From contig CANLUY010000002.1 in NCBI GenBank assembly GCA_947494435.1, positions 124,001-188,000 on the forward strand: a DNA stretch of 64,000 nucleotides, written 5' to 3'. The notes beneath the pieces are model-generated. The model searched no databases. It was not told where the DNA came from and saw only the letters and a program-made list of their open reading frames with translations. The first letter of the stretch is position 1. Every line of letters starts with the position of its first letter. This DNA comes from an uncultured Litoreibacter sp. GTDB lineage: Bacteria; Pseudomonadota; Alphaproteobacteria; Rhodobacterales; Rhodobacteraceae. The position numbers and the translations under genes were made by a program. Below, in pieces: positions 27,262 through 34,801 of this stretch.

Positions 27262-27451
27262 CCGCGCATCTTGCCTGCTAGATACGTAACAGCGCGGTTG
27301 TCAGTGTGTCGCCCAGCGTCCACGAAAGCCGCCGTTTAATGGCCAAGATGTGCCCTTCGTTGATTGATCAATACCTTCTTCGCCTTTCAGGCGGATGCTA
27401 AGGTGCGCGCCGCGACGCATCCGGGAATCAACGGACAGAGACATTTAAGGC
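27262..27451. other. Non-coding spacer beyond the CcsR-like array
   Basis: No gene, clear hairpin or repeat was recognised here. The minus-strand transcript from the DUF1127 locus should end at the U-rich tract at 27453-27458, so this stretch probably lies outside it. Confidence 0.35.
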
Positions 27452-27492
27452 ATAAAAAACGGTGGTGCCGGGAGGAGGTGGCACCACCGTTC
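27452..27492 (-). ncRNA. CcsR-like small RNA hairpin 4 (with terminator)
   Basis: On the minus strand ACGGTGGTGCC pairs perfectly with GGCACCACCGT around the loop ACCTCCTCCC, and six U follow. It carries the exact CCUCCUCCC loop motif of Rhodobacter CcsR (cuckoo family) RNAs and also forms a rho-independent terminator for the whole locus. Boundaries are those of the visible hairpin, not mapped ends. Confidence 0.75.
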
Positions 27493-27501
27493 TTATTGTT
27501 A

Positions 27502-27536
27502 CGATCTAACCTCAGGGAGGAGGTTGGGTTAGACCG
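27502..27536 (-). ncRNA. CcsR-like small RNA hairpin 3
   Basis: On the minus strand TCTAACC pairs with GGTTAGA, and outer CG pairs extend the stem past one mismatch. The loop contains CCTCCTCCC. It is third in a run of four hairpins sharing this anti-Shine-Dalgarno-like loop. Confidence 0.7.
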
Positions 27537-27541
27537 TTAGG

Positions 27542-27582
27542 TGCGTCGCGGCCCTCGGGAGGAGGTGAGGGGTGGCGTCGCA
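27542..27582 (-). ncRNA. CcsR-like small RNA hairpin 2
   Basis: Read on the minus strand, outer TGCG/CGCA pairs and inner GC-rich segments form a stem with a few mismatches around a loop containing CCTCCTCCC. The stem sequence differs from hairpins 3 and 4, but the loop is identical, so the loop is the conserved element. Confidence 0.65.
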
Positions 27583-27586
27583 GGTC

Positions 27587-27629
27587 TTGCGGTGGGGCAT
27601 CAATCGGGAGGAAATCGGACCCAGCGCAA
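27587..27629 (-). ncRNA. CcsR-like small RNA hairpin 1 (shortened loop motif)
   Basis: The stem TTGCG..TGGG pairs with CCCA..CGCAA with one internal mismatch. The loop, read on the minus strand, has TTTCCTCCCG, i.e. CCUCCC rather than the full CCUCCUCCC. It lies just after the DUF1127 stop codon and completes a set of four, the number found in Rhodobacter sphaeroides. Confidence 0.55.
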
Positions 27630-27636
27630 ATCTCAA

Positions 27637-27843
27637 TTAGGCAGTGTAGGCTGCCTCATAAGCGACACGCTTGATTTCAGAGCGGTGAATGCCCAGATCA
27701 GCGAGTTCGCGGCCCGACAGAGCGTTCAATTCGTTGAACGTTGTGCGGTATGTTTGTGCACGACGGCTGCGCTCGCCCAATTCGGCGAAGAAGCCACGGA
27801 TGCGGTCAGCAAGGCCGACATTGATTGTAGAAGTATAAGACAT
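27637..27843 (-). CDS. ccaF1: DUF1127 small RNA-binding-type protein (CcaF1-like)
   Basis: This 68-residue protein has a C-terminal DUF1127 domain (TTFNELNALSGRELADLGIHRSEIKRVAYEAAY) and an arginine-rich middle (RIRGFFAELGERSRRAQTYR). SD GAGGA lies eight bases before the ATG. In Rhodobacter sphaeroides the DUF1127 protein CcaF1 (RSP_6037) is co-transcribed with four CcsR small RNAs and affects their maturation (recalled). The same order is seen here with four CCUCC-loop hairpins downstream. A candidate stress-sigma promoter lies upstream at 27920-27947. Confidence 0.85.
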   Translation of the reverse strand: MSYTSTINVGLADRIRGFFAELGERSRRAQTYRTTFNELNALSGRELADLGIHRSEIKRVAYEAAYTA

Positions 27844-27919
27844 TTACTCGTCCTCTTTCGGTTGTGCTGGCGTGGCGGGCGGTCCCGGGTGCCAGCGGGT
27901 ATCGTTCTGTTGTGATCAA

Positions 27920-27947
27920 TATGTAGGACAATGCTGCGATGCCGCAA
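27920..27947 (-). promoter_or_regulatory. Candidate promoter of the DUF1127/CcsR-like locus
   Basis: On the minus strand TTGCGG (27942-27947, within CTCTTGCGG) is followed after 15-16 bases by CTACAT/TACATA (27920-27926). The pair sits about 80 bp upstream of the DUF1127 ATG. The CTTG-type -35 fits RpoHI/RpoHII promoters that drive the Rhodobacter locus, but a sigma-70 promoter cannot be excluded by eye. Confidence 0.45.
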
Positions 27948-28183
27948 GAGGGTTGTCTGCAATGCTGCTATGCAGCAATTGCATGGCTTAAGTAACTGTT
28001 TTTGTTTGTTAACATCACATAAATTTTACCGCTTGATCAGCGAATTCCTGCCGGATTTGTCATCATTTCGCCATCAGTATGTGCGGTCGGCGGAAACTGT
28101 CGCATGAGAAGGGCGCAAATGGGGCTTGTGCTTTATCCGTGCGCCCTACAGTTAAGCGTCAGGGCTAAATTAGGGGCAGTTTT
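27948..28183. other. Divergent upstream region, DUF1127 / mrp
   Basis: This AT-richer spacer should hold the mrp promoter. Around 27958-27980 there is an imperfect repeat of TGCAATGCTGC/TGCAGCAATTGCA type. No clear -35/-10 pair for mrp was picked and no gene was seen. Confidence 0.35.
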
Positions 28184-29263
28184 ATGTCAGCGACAAAAGA
28201 GCAAGTTCTCGCCGCACTTCGGAGTTTGGGTCTGCCTGACGGCGGTGATCTCGTCTCCCGCGATATGATCAGAGCGTTGGAGGTTGAGGGCGGGGCGGTT
28301 CGATTCGTCATTGAAGTGTCTCCGGATCTGGCCCCGAAATTCTCTGGCGTGCGCGATGCGGCGCAGGCCGTTGTGTCCCGTGTTGAAGGGGTGGAGAGTG
28401 TTTCTGCCGTTTTGACCGCCCATGGACCTGCCGCGTCACCAGCACCTGCGGGCGCGCCACCATCTTTGAAAGTGGGGGGGCACCCGAAACCTCAGGCGGA
28501 GCCCACGAAACCATCGGGCGTTGACCGGATCGTGGCGATTGCGTCTGGCAAGGGTGGCGTCGGGAAATCTACCTTGTCCTCTAACCTTGCCGTGGCTTTG
28601 GCCAAGCAGGGGCGGAAGGTCGGATTGTTGGACGCGGATATTTATGGTCCGTCCCAGCCGCGGATGATGGGCGTGTCGGAGCGGCCGAAATCACCCGATG
28701 GCAAAACAATCATTCCACTGCATGCGCATGGCGTGACCATGATGAGCATTGGTCTGATGATGGACCCGGATAAAGCGGTGGTTTGGCGTGGGCCAATGCT
28801 GATGGGCGCGTTGCAGCAGATGATGGGGCAGGTCGAGTGGGGCGAGCTGGATATCCTGCTGGTCGATCTGCCGCCAGGGACGGGGGATGTGCAACTGACG
28901 CTATGCACCAAGACGCAGATGACCGGCGCGATTGTTGTTTCCACCCCGCAAGACGTGGCGCTGCTGGATGCACGCAAGGCGCTGGATATGTTCAAGACGC
29001 TGCATACGCCGGTGCTGGGGCTGGTCGAAAACATGTCCCACTATATATGTCCCACCTGCGGGACAGAGGCGCATATCTTCGGTCATGGCGGTGTGAAGGA
29101 CGAGGCGGACAAGCTGGGCTTGCCATTCCTAGGTGAGATCCCATTGGAGCTGGATATCCGGTTGGCCGGAGATGGCGGCACGCCGATTGCGGCGGGCGAC
29201 GGGCCGTTGTCGGATGCCTATGCGGTGCTCGCCAAGCGCTTGGTCGATGGCGGGATGGCCTAG
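28184..29263 (+). CDS. mrp: Mrp/ApbC iron-sulfur cluster carrier ATPase
   Basis: This 359-residue protein has an N-terminal MIP18/DUF59 domain (1-80), a proline-rich linker (82-110) and a P-loop ATPase domain with the deviant Walker [10 protein letters not shown] at 122-130 ([10 protein letters not shown]). The CPTC motif at C289-x-x-C292 can hold a bridging Fe-S cluster. It transfers Fe-S clusters to apoproteins in the cytoplasm. Length and layout are standard for ApbC/Mrp. It is convergent with the aminotransferase gene; the stops overlap by four bases. Confidence 0.95.
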   Translation: MSATKEQVLAALRSLGLPDGGDLVSRDMIRALEVEGGAVRFVIEVSPDLAPKFSGVRDAAQAVVSRVEGVESVSAVLTAHGPAASPAPAGAPPSLKVGGHPKPQAEPTKPSGVDRIVAIASGKGGVGKSTLSSNLAVALAKQGRKVGLLDADIYGPSQPRMMGVSERPKSPDGKTIIPLHAHGVTMMSIGLMMDPDKAVVWRGPMLMGALQQMMGQVEWGELDILLVDLPPGTGDVQLTLCTKTQMTGAIVVSTPQDVALLDARKALDMFKTLHTPVLGLVENMSHYICPTCGTEAHIFGHGGVKDEADKLGLPFLGEIPLELDIRLAGDGGTPIAAGDGPLSDAYAVLAKRLVDGGMA

Positions 29264-30462
29264 CGTAAGGTCTTTGCCAGCCGTGCGATGCCTTCGTTGA
29301 TGGTTTCGGGGCTGGGGAGTGAAAAGTTCAGCCGGATGCTGTTGGCCCCTGAGCCGTCTGCAAAGAATGCTCCGCCGGGCACGAAGGCGACTTTCTGGGT
29401 TTTGATAGCTTGTGTAAGAAGCTGCGCGCCGTCGATGCCTTTCGGTAAGGTCAGCCAGATGAACATGCCGCCTTCGGGTCGCGTCCACTCGATCCCCTCA
29501 GGCATATGCGTTTCAAGCGCTGTCAGCATGGCGTCGCGCCTTTCACGGTAGCTGGTGCGCAATTTTGCGACGTGTTCGTCAAAGATACGGCTGGCGACGT
29601 GGTGCATCACCATTTGATTGATCGTGGGCGATTGCAGGTCGGAGGCTTGTTTGATCAGCTCCAACCGCTCAATCGCGGGGCGGGCGGCGCAGACCCAGCC
29701 GACACGCAGACCGGGAGTGAGGGTTTTTGAGAAACTGCCGCAGTAGAGTGTGCGCGTGTTTTCGATGCTACCATGGCGTTCAATGTCCAGCGCAAGGATT
29801 GGGGGAATGGCCGTGCCGTCGAACCGCAGGGCCTGATAGGCGGCGTCTTCTATTATAGCGATGTCCATGCGCTCTGCTTGGTTGAGGACCGCTAAGCGTT
29901 CACTCAGATCCAGCGTGCGGCCGGTGGGGTTCGCGAAATCGACAGAGGTATAGGCGAATTTCACATGGCCGCCTTGGGCCTTGGCGGTCTCTATATAAGA
30001 AGTGTCATCGCGATTGGCTTTGGGGTCGAGCCGGTCATAGGCTGGCTCATAGGCATTGAAAGCGCCCAAAGCGCCGAGGTATGTGGGCCAACTGACCAGC
30101 GCCGTGTCGTTGGGGGACAGGAAGAGTTTGCCCAGATAGTCGAGCGCTTGTTGCGAGCCTGACGTGATCAGGATGTTGTCCGTCGTGCAAGGGATGCCGA
30201 TCTTGGCCATTTCGCCCACGATCCATTCGCGCAGGGGCAGGTATCCGGCGGAGGTCGAGTATTGTAATGCGCGGCTCGCATGTGCGGGTGAGAGCATGTC
30301 GGCATAGGCCTGTTGAAACGCTTCTGCTGGAAACAAGGTAGGGTCGGGGATACCGCCCGCGAAGGAGATGATGTCGGGCTGATCTAGCAACTTCAGCAGT
30401 TCGCGGATTTCCGAGGCTTTCATCCGCGACGCGCGGCTGGCGAGTATGTCTTCGAGTTGCAT
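29260..30462 (-). CDS. PLP-dependent aminotransferase (2-aminoadipate/MocR-like class I)
   Basis: This 400-residue fold-type I aminotransferase has the PLP lysine K246 in [17 protein letters not shown], preceded by [10 protein letters not shown] and [10 protein letters not shown], the standard cofactor-binding segments. The N-terminal [12 protein letters not shown] and [16 protein letters not shown] are typical of the 2-aminoadipate/kynurenine/aromatic transaminase subgroup (LysN-like). It lacks the N-terminal GntR domain of MocR regulators, so it is an enzyme only. The amino-acid specificity is unclear. It lies just upstream of, and divergent from, the dcw leader. Confidence 0.92.
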   Translation of the reverse strand: MQLEDILASRASRMKASEIRELLKLLDQPDIISFAGGIPDPTLFPAEAFQQAYADMLSPAHASRALQYSTSAGYLPLREWIVGEMAKIGIPCTTDNILITSGSQQALDYLGKLFLSPNDTALVSWPTYLGALGAFNAYEPAYDRLDPKANRDDTSYIETAKAQGGHVKFAYTSVDFANPTGRTLDLSERLAVLNQAERMDIAIIEDAAYQALRFDGTAIPPILALDIERHGSIENTRTLYCGSFSKTLTPGLRVGWVCAARPAIERLELIKQASDLQSPTINQMVMHHVASRIFDEHVAKLRTSYRERRDAMLTALETHMPEGIEWTRPEGGMFIWLTLPKGIDGAQLLTQAIKTQKVAFVPGGAFFADGSGANSIRLNFSLPSPETINEGIARLAKTLR

Positions 30463-30620
30463 TTCGTGTCCTCCCGTCGCGGAGGATGCCGTGTTCGCAA
30501 TTTAAGTCAATAATACTGACCTTATTGTAACCTTATGTGATCACCTGGCGGTATTTGGCGCATGGCTTGTGGATAACCTTGAATCGCCGCCCGAAATGTC
30601 TCATTTCACGGGAAATGGCA

Positions 30621-30640
30621 TGGGATCACATGGGACGATC
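30621..30640 (+). promoter_or_regulatory. MraZ box pair 1
   Basis: TGGGA is repeated with a 10-base period (TGGGATCACA then TGGGACGATC). Direct TGGGN repeats spaced by five bases are the known binding sites of MraZ upstream of dcw clusters. The mraZ gene starts 470 bp downstream, after a long leader. Confidence 0.75.
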
Positions 30641-30670
30641 CTGAAATTTCGCCGCATTTTGTCAGTTTTG

Positions 30671-30690
30671 TGGGAAAATATGGGAAAAAC
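30671..30690 (+). promoter_or_regulatory. MraZ box pair 2
   Basis: This is a second TGGGA pair with the same 10-base period (TGGGAAAATA then TGGGAAAAAC), starting exactly 50 bases after the first pair. Both pairs therefore lie on the same helical face. The dcw promoter should overlap or closely follow them. Confidence 0.8.
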
Positions 30691-30699
30691 TTCAAAAAA

Positions 30700-31060
30700 A
30701 TTTTGCACTATATGTAGTGGCTGACTGACTGCCCACCACACTCACGGCCAATTGAGCTATCGTTACAGGGTGTGTTTGAGGTTTTCGGGCCACAGGTCAC
30801 CATGTTGGCCCATATTTTTCCATTGCTTCCCATGAAGTGGCATGGCACAAAGTTTCCAGACGATGAGGACGGGCCAAAAAAACAAGGGGCACTCAAGAAC
30901 CCCAAAGGCGACCAAAAGGTTTCATACAGGCACCCTTTCACATCGTACGACGCTGAACCCTGCGCGAGCAGACATCCCCCCAGGTGGCGCGGGTTTGGCA
31001 TATCCCCAAGTGGGAACACGCGGCGGATTGATCAGTGGCAGCAGATCAATCCGCCGTTTC
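30700..31060 (+). ncRNA. Extended mraZ 5' leader, UpsM-like small RNA region
   Basis: About 420 bases separate the MraZ boxes from the mraZ GTG, and no convincing gene lies between. Rhodobacter sphaeroides has an unusually long dcw leader that yields the small RNA UpsM (recalled). This leader ends in a strong hairpin (31021-31056) and is in the same place. The 5' end is set loosely after the MraZ boxes and the 3' end at the hairpin; neither is mapped. No sequence similarity to UpsM was tested. Confidence 0.5.
31021..31056 (+). terminator. Strong leader hairpin before mraZ (attenuator or UpsM terminator)
   Basis: CGGCGGATTGATC and its exact reverse complement (13 bp) enclose a ten-base loop AGTGGCAGCA, followed by TTTCCATTTC, 53 bases before the mraZ start. 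The U-tract is short, so partial termination, RNase E processing or both are plausible. Confidence 0.65.
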
Positions 31061-31109
31061 CATTTCTACAGCATGGCTTGGGGCGGACGGGACATAAGGG
31101 GTCACTTTA

Positions 31110-31628
31110 GTGGCACAACGGTTCAGAGGCGAAAGCGTCCACAAGGTGGATGGCAAGGGCAGGGTGTCTATCCCCGCCCAGTTTCGTCGTGTGATCGAGG
31201 CCGGTGATCCCAAATGGGCCGAGGGCTTGGCCCCTTTCGTCACTATTGTTTACGGCGGCAAGCAGCGCGATTTCCTTGAGGCTTATACCGAGGAAGCGAT
31301 TGCAGATGTGGATGCACGCATCGAACGGCTGCCGCGCGGATCAAAGCAACGCCGCGCGATGGAGCACTTCTTTAATGGTCAATCGCTGCGCATGCAGATT
31401 GATGACACGGGCCGTTTGGTTCTGAGCCAGAAGCTGCGCGATAAGATCGGGATTTCGAACGAGGCCTATTTCTTAGGGTCTGGCGATACATTCCAAATCT
31501 GGTCGCCAGATGGGTTCGAAGACAAGAATGCTGACATTGAAGAGTTCCTCGATAGTTTTGGCGATGATTTTGATCCTCTGACCTTGCTGGAAGGCACTGA
31601 CGCGCCTGCCGCTGACGCGGGGGAGTAG
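31110..31628 (+). CDS. mraZ: Transcriptional regulator MraZ
   Basis: This 172-residue protein has the two SpoVT-AbrB-type domains of MraZ (first: [26 protein letters not shown]; second: [24 protein letters not shown]). It is longer than E. coli MraZ (152) by an acidic tail. The start is GTG at 31110 with AAGGGG upstream. It heads the dcw cluster and binds TGGGN direct repeats; two such pairs lie at 30621 and 30671. rsmH starts two bases after its stop codon. Confidence 0.95.
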   Translation: MAQRFRGESVHKVDGKGRVSIPAQFRRVIEAGDPKWAEGLAPFVTIVYGGKQRDFLEAYTEEAIADVDARIERLPRGSKQRRAMEHFFNGQSLRMQIDDTGRLVLSQKLRDKIGISNEAYFLGSGDTFQIWSPDGFEDKNADIEEFLDSFGDDFDPLTLLEGTDAPAADAGE

Positions 31629-31630
31629 GG

Positions 31631-32623
31631 ATGAGTGCAGCCGTGCGCGAGCCTCACTCTGATGCACCGCACCTGCCGGTTCTTATTGATACGATTTTGG
31701 ACCACGTGGATGCCTCCGGCGTTTGGCTGGACGGCACTTTCGGGGCTGGCGGGTATACGCAGGCGTTTCTGGAGGCCGGGTCTGATTGCGTGATCGGTGT
31801 GGATCGGGACCCGATGGTGTTCGAGATGGCGTCCTCATGGGCTGCGGATTTCGGGGACCGGTTGAAGCTGGTCGAAGGCACGTTTTCTGAGTTGGACGCT
31901 TTGGCCGGTTGTGAGCTGGACGGGGTTGTTCTGGACCTTGGTGTTTCGTCTATGCAGTTGGATCAAGCAGAGCGCGGGTTTTCGTTTCTGCGTGATGGGC
32001 CGCTGGATATGCGGATGGGGCAGGACGGTGTGTCTGCCGCTGATTTGGTCAATGAGGCCAGCGAGGCTTTGCTGGCCGATATTCTGTTTCAATATGGCGA
32101 GGAACGGGCATCGCGGCGGATCGCCAAGGCAATCATCGCGGCACGACCTATGGTGACGACGGCGCAATTGGCGGATGTGGTTGCGGGCTGCCTGCCGAAA
32201 TCCAAGCCGGGGCAAAGCCATCCGGCGACCCGTAGTTTTCAGGCGATCCGAATTGCCGTGAATGATGAATTTGGTCAATTGATCAAGGGCTTGGAAGCCG
32301 CAGAGCGCGCGTTGAAGCCCGGTGGGTTTTTAGCGGTTGTGAGCTTTCATTCGCTTGAGGATCGCGTGGTGAAGAAATTCATGGCGTCACGGGCAGGGGC
32401 GACGGGTGGTGGCTCGCGCTACGCGCCTGAGGTCGCGCAGGACGCGCCGACTTTTACGCTGACGCCGCGCCGTGCCATTGCGGCGGATAAGGATGAGCTG
32501 GCGCGCAATCCGCGCTCCCGCTCCGCGAAATTGCGGGTCGCGACACGGACGGAGGCGCCTGCGCGGGCCTCTGATCGCGCGGGGCTTGGGTTGCCGAAAT
32601 TGGTTGGGAAAGGTTTGCTGTAA
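31631..32623 (+). CDS. rsmH: 16S rRNA m4C1402 methyltransferase RsmH
   Basis: This 330-residue SAM-dependent enzyme methylates N4 of C1402 of 16S rRNA. Motifs: [29 protein letters not shown] (SAM loop), [31 protein letters not shown] and [17 protein letters not shown]. It is the standard second gene of the dcw cluster. Its TAA overlaps the ftsL ATG (TAATG). Confidence 0.96.
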   Translation: MSAAVREPHSDAPHLPVLIDTILDHVDASGVWLDGTFGAGGYTQAFLEAGSDCVIGVDRDPMVFEMASSWAADFGDRLKLVEGTFSELDALAGCELDGVVLDLGVSSMQLDQAERGFSFLRDGPLDMRMGQDGVSAADLVNEASEALLADILFQYGEERASRRIAKAIIAARPMVTTAQLADVVAGCLPKSKPGQSHPATRSFQAIRIAVNDEFGQLIKGLEAAERALKPGGFLAVVSFHSLEDRVVKKFMASRAGATGGGSRYAPEVAQDAPTFTLTPRRAIAADKDELARNPRSRSAKLRVATRTEAPARASDRAGLGLPKLVGKGLL

Positions 32624-32997
32624 TGCGTGGTTTGTTGTTCGGCCTGTTTGCATTGGTGGTCATGGGGCTGGCCTATTGGTCCTATTCCGAGAATTACAAA
32701 ACACGTGACAGCTTGCGCACGGCGCAGAGCCTGCAGCGTGAGATTGGTTCGTCGCGGGAAACCCTCGCCGTTTTGCAGGCCGAATGGGCCTATCTGAACC
32801 GGCCAGAGCGTTTGGCGGACTTGGCTGATCTGAATTTTGAGCGCTTGCAGTTGTTGCCGATCACAGCGGCGCAGTTTGGGACGGTGACGCAAGTGTCCTT
32901 TCCGCCAGCGACTTTTGATATTGAAGAACTGACAGGCTCTATTGAGGTGCGTGGGCAGATCGACGATGAAACCTCCCCCGATGGAGATTACCCGTAA
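32623..32997 (+). CDS. ftsL: Cell division protein FtsL
   Basis: This 124-residue bitopic membrane protein has one transmembrane helix near the N-terminus (about residues 4-22, LLFGLFALVVMGLAYWSY). A periplasmic coiled-coil-prone region follows (TAQSLQREIGSSRETLAVLQAEWAYLNRPERLADLADLNFERLQL) and then a polar tail. FtsL identity comes from size, topology, the LxxEWxxLNxPxRL signature and its place between rsmH and ftsI. It joins FtsB and FtsQ in the divisome. Both junctions are TAATG overlaps. Confidence 0.92.
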   Translation: MRGLLFGLFALVVMGLAYWSYSENYKTRDSLRTAQSLQREIGSSRETLAVLQAEWAYLNRPERLADLADLNFERLQLLPITAAQFGTVTQVSFPPATFDIEELTGSIEVRGQIDDETSPDGDYP

Positions 32998-34775
32998 TGC
33001 GTACTCCTTTACGTCCTCTTGCCCGCATCCTGCCTGCGCGTCTGCGCGGCGAAAATACCGACCGCATTGAAGCGGAGAATATCCGTCAACGGCATGAAGA
33101 GATGCGAGATCGCGCCCGTGTACGTGCGGAGTCGCGTTTGCTGTTTGTCGCTGTGTTGTTCCTCGCAGGCTTTACGATTGTCGGGACACGCATGACGGTT
33201 CTGGCCTCTTCTGAGGCTGTTGAGCCGCAGGCGTCGGCCTCTTCAGCGCGGATCGTAGCACAGCGCGCCAATATCGTGGATCGCAACGGGCGGGTGTTGG
33301 CGACGAACCTGATCACAAACTCGCTTTATGCGCAGCCACAGCAGATGATCGAGCCCGAGCGCGCGGTTAAAGAGCTCGTGGACATCTTCCCCGACCTTGA
33401 CGCGAAGCGCTTGCTGAAAGACTTCACTGGGGAGCGTAAGTTCCTGTGGGTGAAGAAGAAAATTAGCCCCGAGCAACAGCAGGCGGTGCATGAGATCGGC
33501 GAACCCGGTCTGCTGTTTGGTCCTCGTGAGATGCGGCTTTACCCTAATGGCAAACTGGCGGCGCACATCCTTGGTGGCGCTTCTTTCGGGCGCGAAGGCG
33601 TGCATTCGGCGGAAGTCATCGGCACAGCAGGCGTTGAGAAAGCATTTGACGACTACTTGCGTGATCCTGCGTTGGAAGGCGCGCCACTGCAGTTGTCGAT
33701 TGATATGACGATCCAATCCGCGATGCGCCGTGTGCTTTACGGCGGCATGAAGCTGATGAATGCCAAGGGCGCTACGGCGATCTTGATGAAGGTTGATACG
33801 GGGGAAATCGTCTCCATGGTGTCGCTGCCGGACTTTGATCCGAACACGCGCCCACGGGTGCTGACGGAGGGCGATGCGTCTGACAGTCCCTTGTTCAACC
33901 GCGCAGTGCAGGGTGTGTATGAGCTTGGCTCGACGTTCAAGATTTTCGCGGCAGCGCAAGCGATCGAATTGGGCTTGGTCAACCCGAACACAATGCTTGA
34001 TACAAAAGGCCCAATGCGTTGGGGGCGTTATAAAATTCGCGATTTCCATGACTATGGGAAGACGTTGAGTGTCACGGATGTGATCGTGAAGTCTTCCAAC
34101 ATCGGAACTGCGCGTATGGCGCTCAATATTGGAGCCAAGCGGCAGAAGGAGTTTCTGCAAGGTCTTGGCTTCTTTGATCCTACTCCGGTGGAATTGGTCG
34201 AAGCTCCGGGTGCGAAGCCACTGTTGCCGCCGAAATGGTCTGATATCTCAACCATGACGATTTCCTACGGTCACGGAATGGCAGCCAGCCCGCTGCATTT
34301 GGCTTCGGCCTACGCAACGGTTGTAGGGGGCGGAACCTTGGTGAAGCCCACATTGATCAAAGCGCGTGGCGTGACCAAAGGCCCGCGCGTGATGTCGGAG
34401 AAAACATCCGCCATGGCACGCTCCATGCTGCATCAGGTCGTTGAGCGCGGCACGGCGTCGTTTGCGAAAGGCACGGGCTACGCGGTGGGTGGCAAGACTG
34501 GCACGGCGGATAAGCCCAAGACGCGAGGCGGCGGCTATTACAAGGATAAGGTGATTGCGACCTTTGCATCGGCCTTCCCGATGAATGATCCTGAATACGT
34601 GTTGATCGTGACGTTGGATGAGCCGTCTGAGAACTCCGGTAAGGAACCGCGCCGCACGGCTGGGTGGACGGCTGTGCCGGTGGCGGCTGAAATCATTAAG
34701 CGCACTGCGCCGCTTTTGGGGCTAAGACCGATTGAAACCGGTCCCCAAACGGGAGTAACTACTGTCAAATACTAA
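32997..34775 (+). CDS. ftsI: Septal peptidoglycan transpeptidase FtsI (PBP3)
   Basis: This 592-residue class B penicillin-binding protein has an N-terminal cytoplasmic segment, one transmembrane helix (about residues 44-64), a pedestal domain and a transpeptidase domain. The active-site motifs are S312-T-F-K315, S366-S-N368 and K500-T-G502. It crosslinks septal peptidoglycan with FtsW. The start overlaps the ftsL stop (TAATG). The gene is intact with all catalytic residues. Confidence 0.96.
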   Translation: MRTPLRPLARILPARLRGENTDRIEAENIRQRHEEMRDRARVRAESRLLFVAVLFLAGFTIVGTRMTVLASSEAVEPQASASSARIVAQRANIVDRNGRVLATNLITNSLYAQPQQMIEPERAVKELVDIFPDLDAKRLLKDFTGERKFLWVKKKISPEQQQAVHEIGEPGLLFGPREMRLYPNGKLAAHILGGASFGREGVHSAEVIGTAGVEKAFDDYLRDPALEGAPLQLSIDMTIQSAMRRVLYGGMKLMNAKGATAILMKVDTGEIVSMVSLPDFDPNTRPRVLTEGDASDSPLFNRAVQGVYELGSTFKIFAAAQAIELGLVNPNTMLDTKGPMRWGRYKIRDFHDYGKTLSVTDVIVKSSNIGTARMALNIGAKRQKEFLQGLGFFDPTPVELVEAPGAKPLLPPKWSDISTMTISYGHGMAASPLHLASAYATVVGGGTLVKPTLIKARGVTKGPRVMSEKTSAMARSMLHQVVERGTASFAKGTGYAVGGKTGTADKPKTRGGGYYKDKVIATFASAFPMNDPEYVLIVTLDEPSENSGKEPRRTAGWTAVPVAAEIIKRTAPLLGLRPIETGPQTGVTTVKY

Positions 34776-34801
34776 CGCGCAAACGCGAAGGGCAGGGCAG
34801 T

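Noticed and set aside
27459-27620. Repeated GGGAGGAGG motif read as a CRISPR-like or tandem repeat
   Set aside because: Repeat units are short, unevenly spaced and each lies in the loop of a separate hairpin, which fits small RNAs and not CRISPR.
27541-27915. 124-codon + strand frame across the CcsR-like array and DUF1127 gene
   Set aside because: Antisense to a clear DUF1127 gene and to the hairpin array; no ribosome site or domain.
30772-31110. 112-codon + strand frame within the mraZ leader
   Set aside because: No ribosome site or recognisable product, and it runs through the 13-bp hairpin; leader RNA is the simpler reading.
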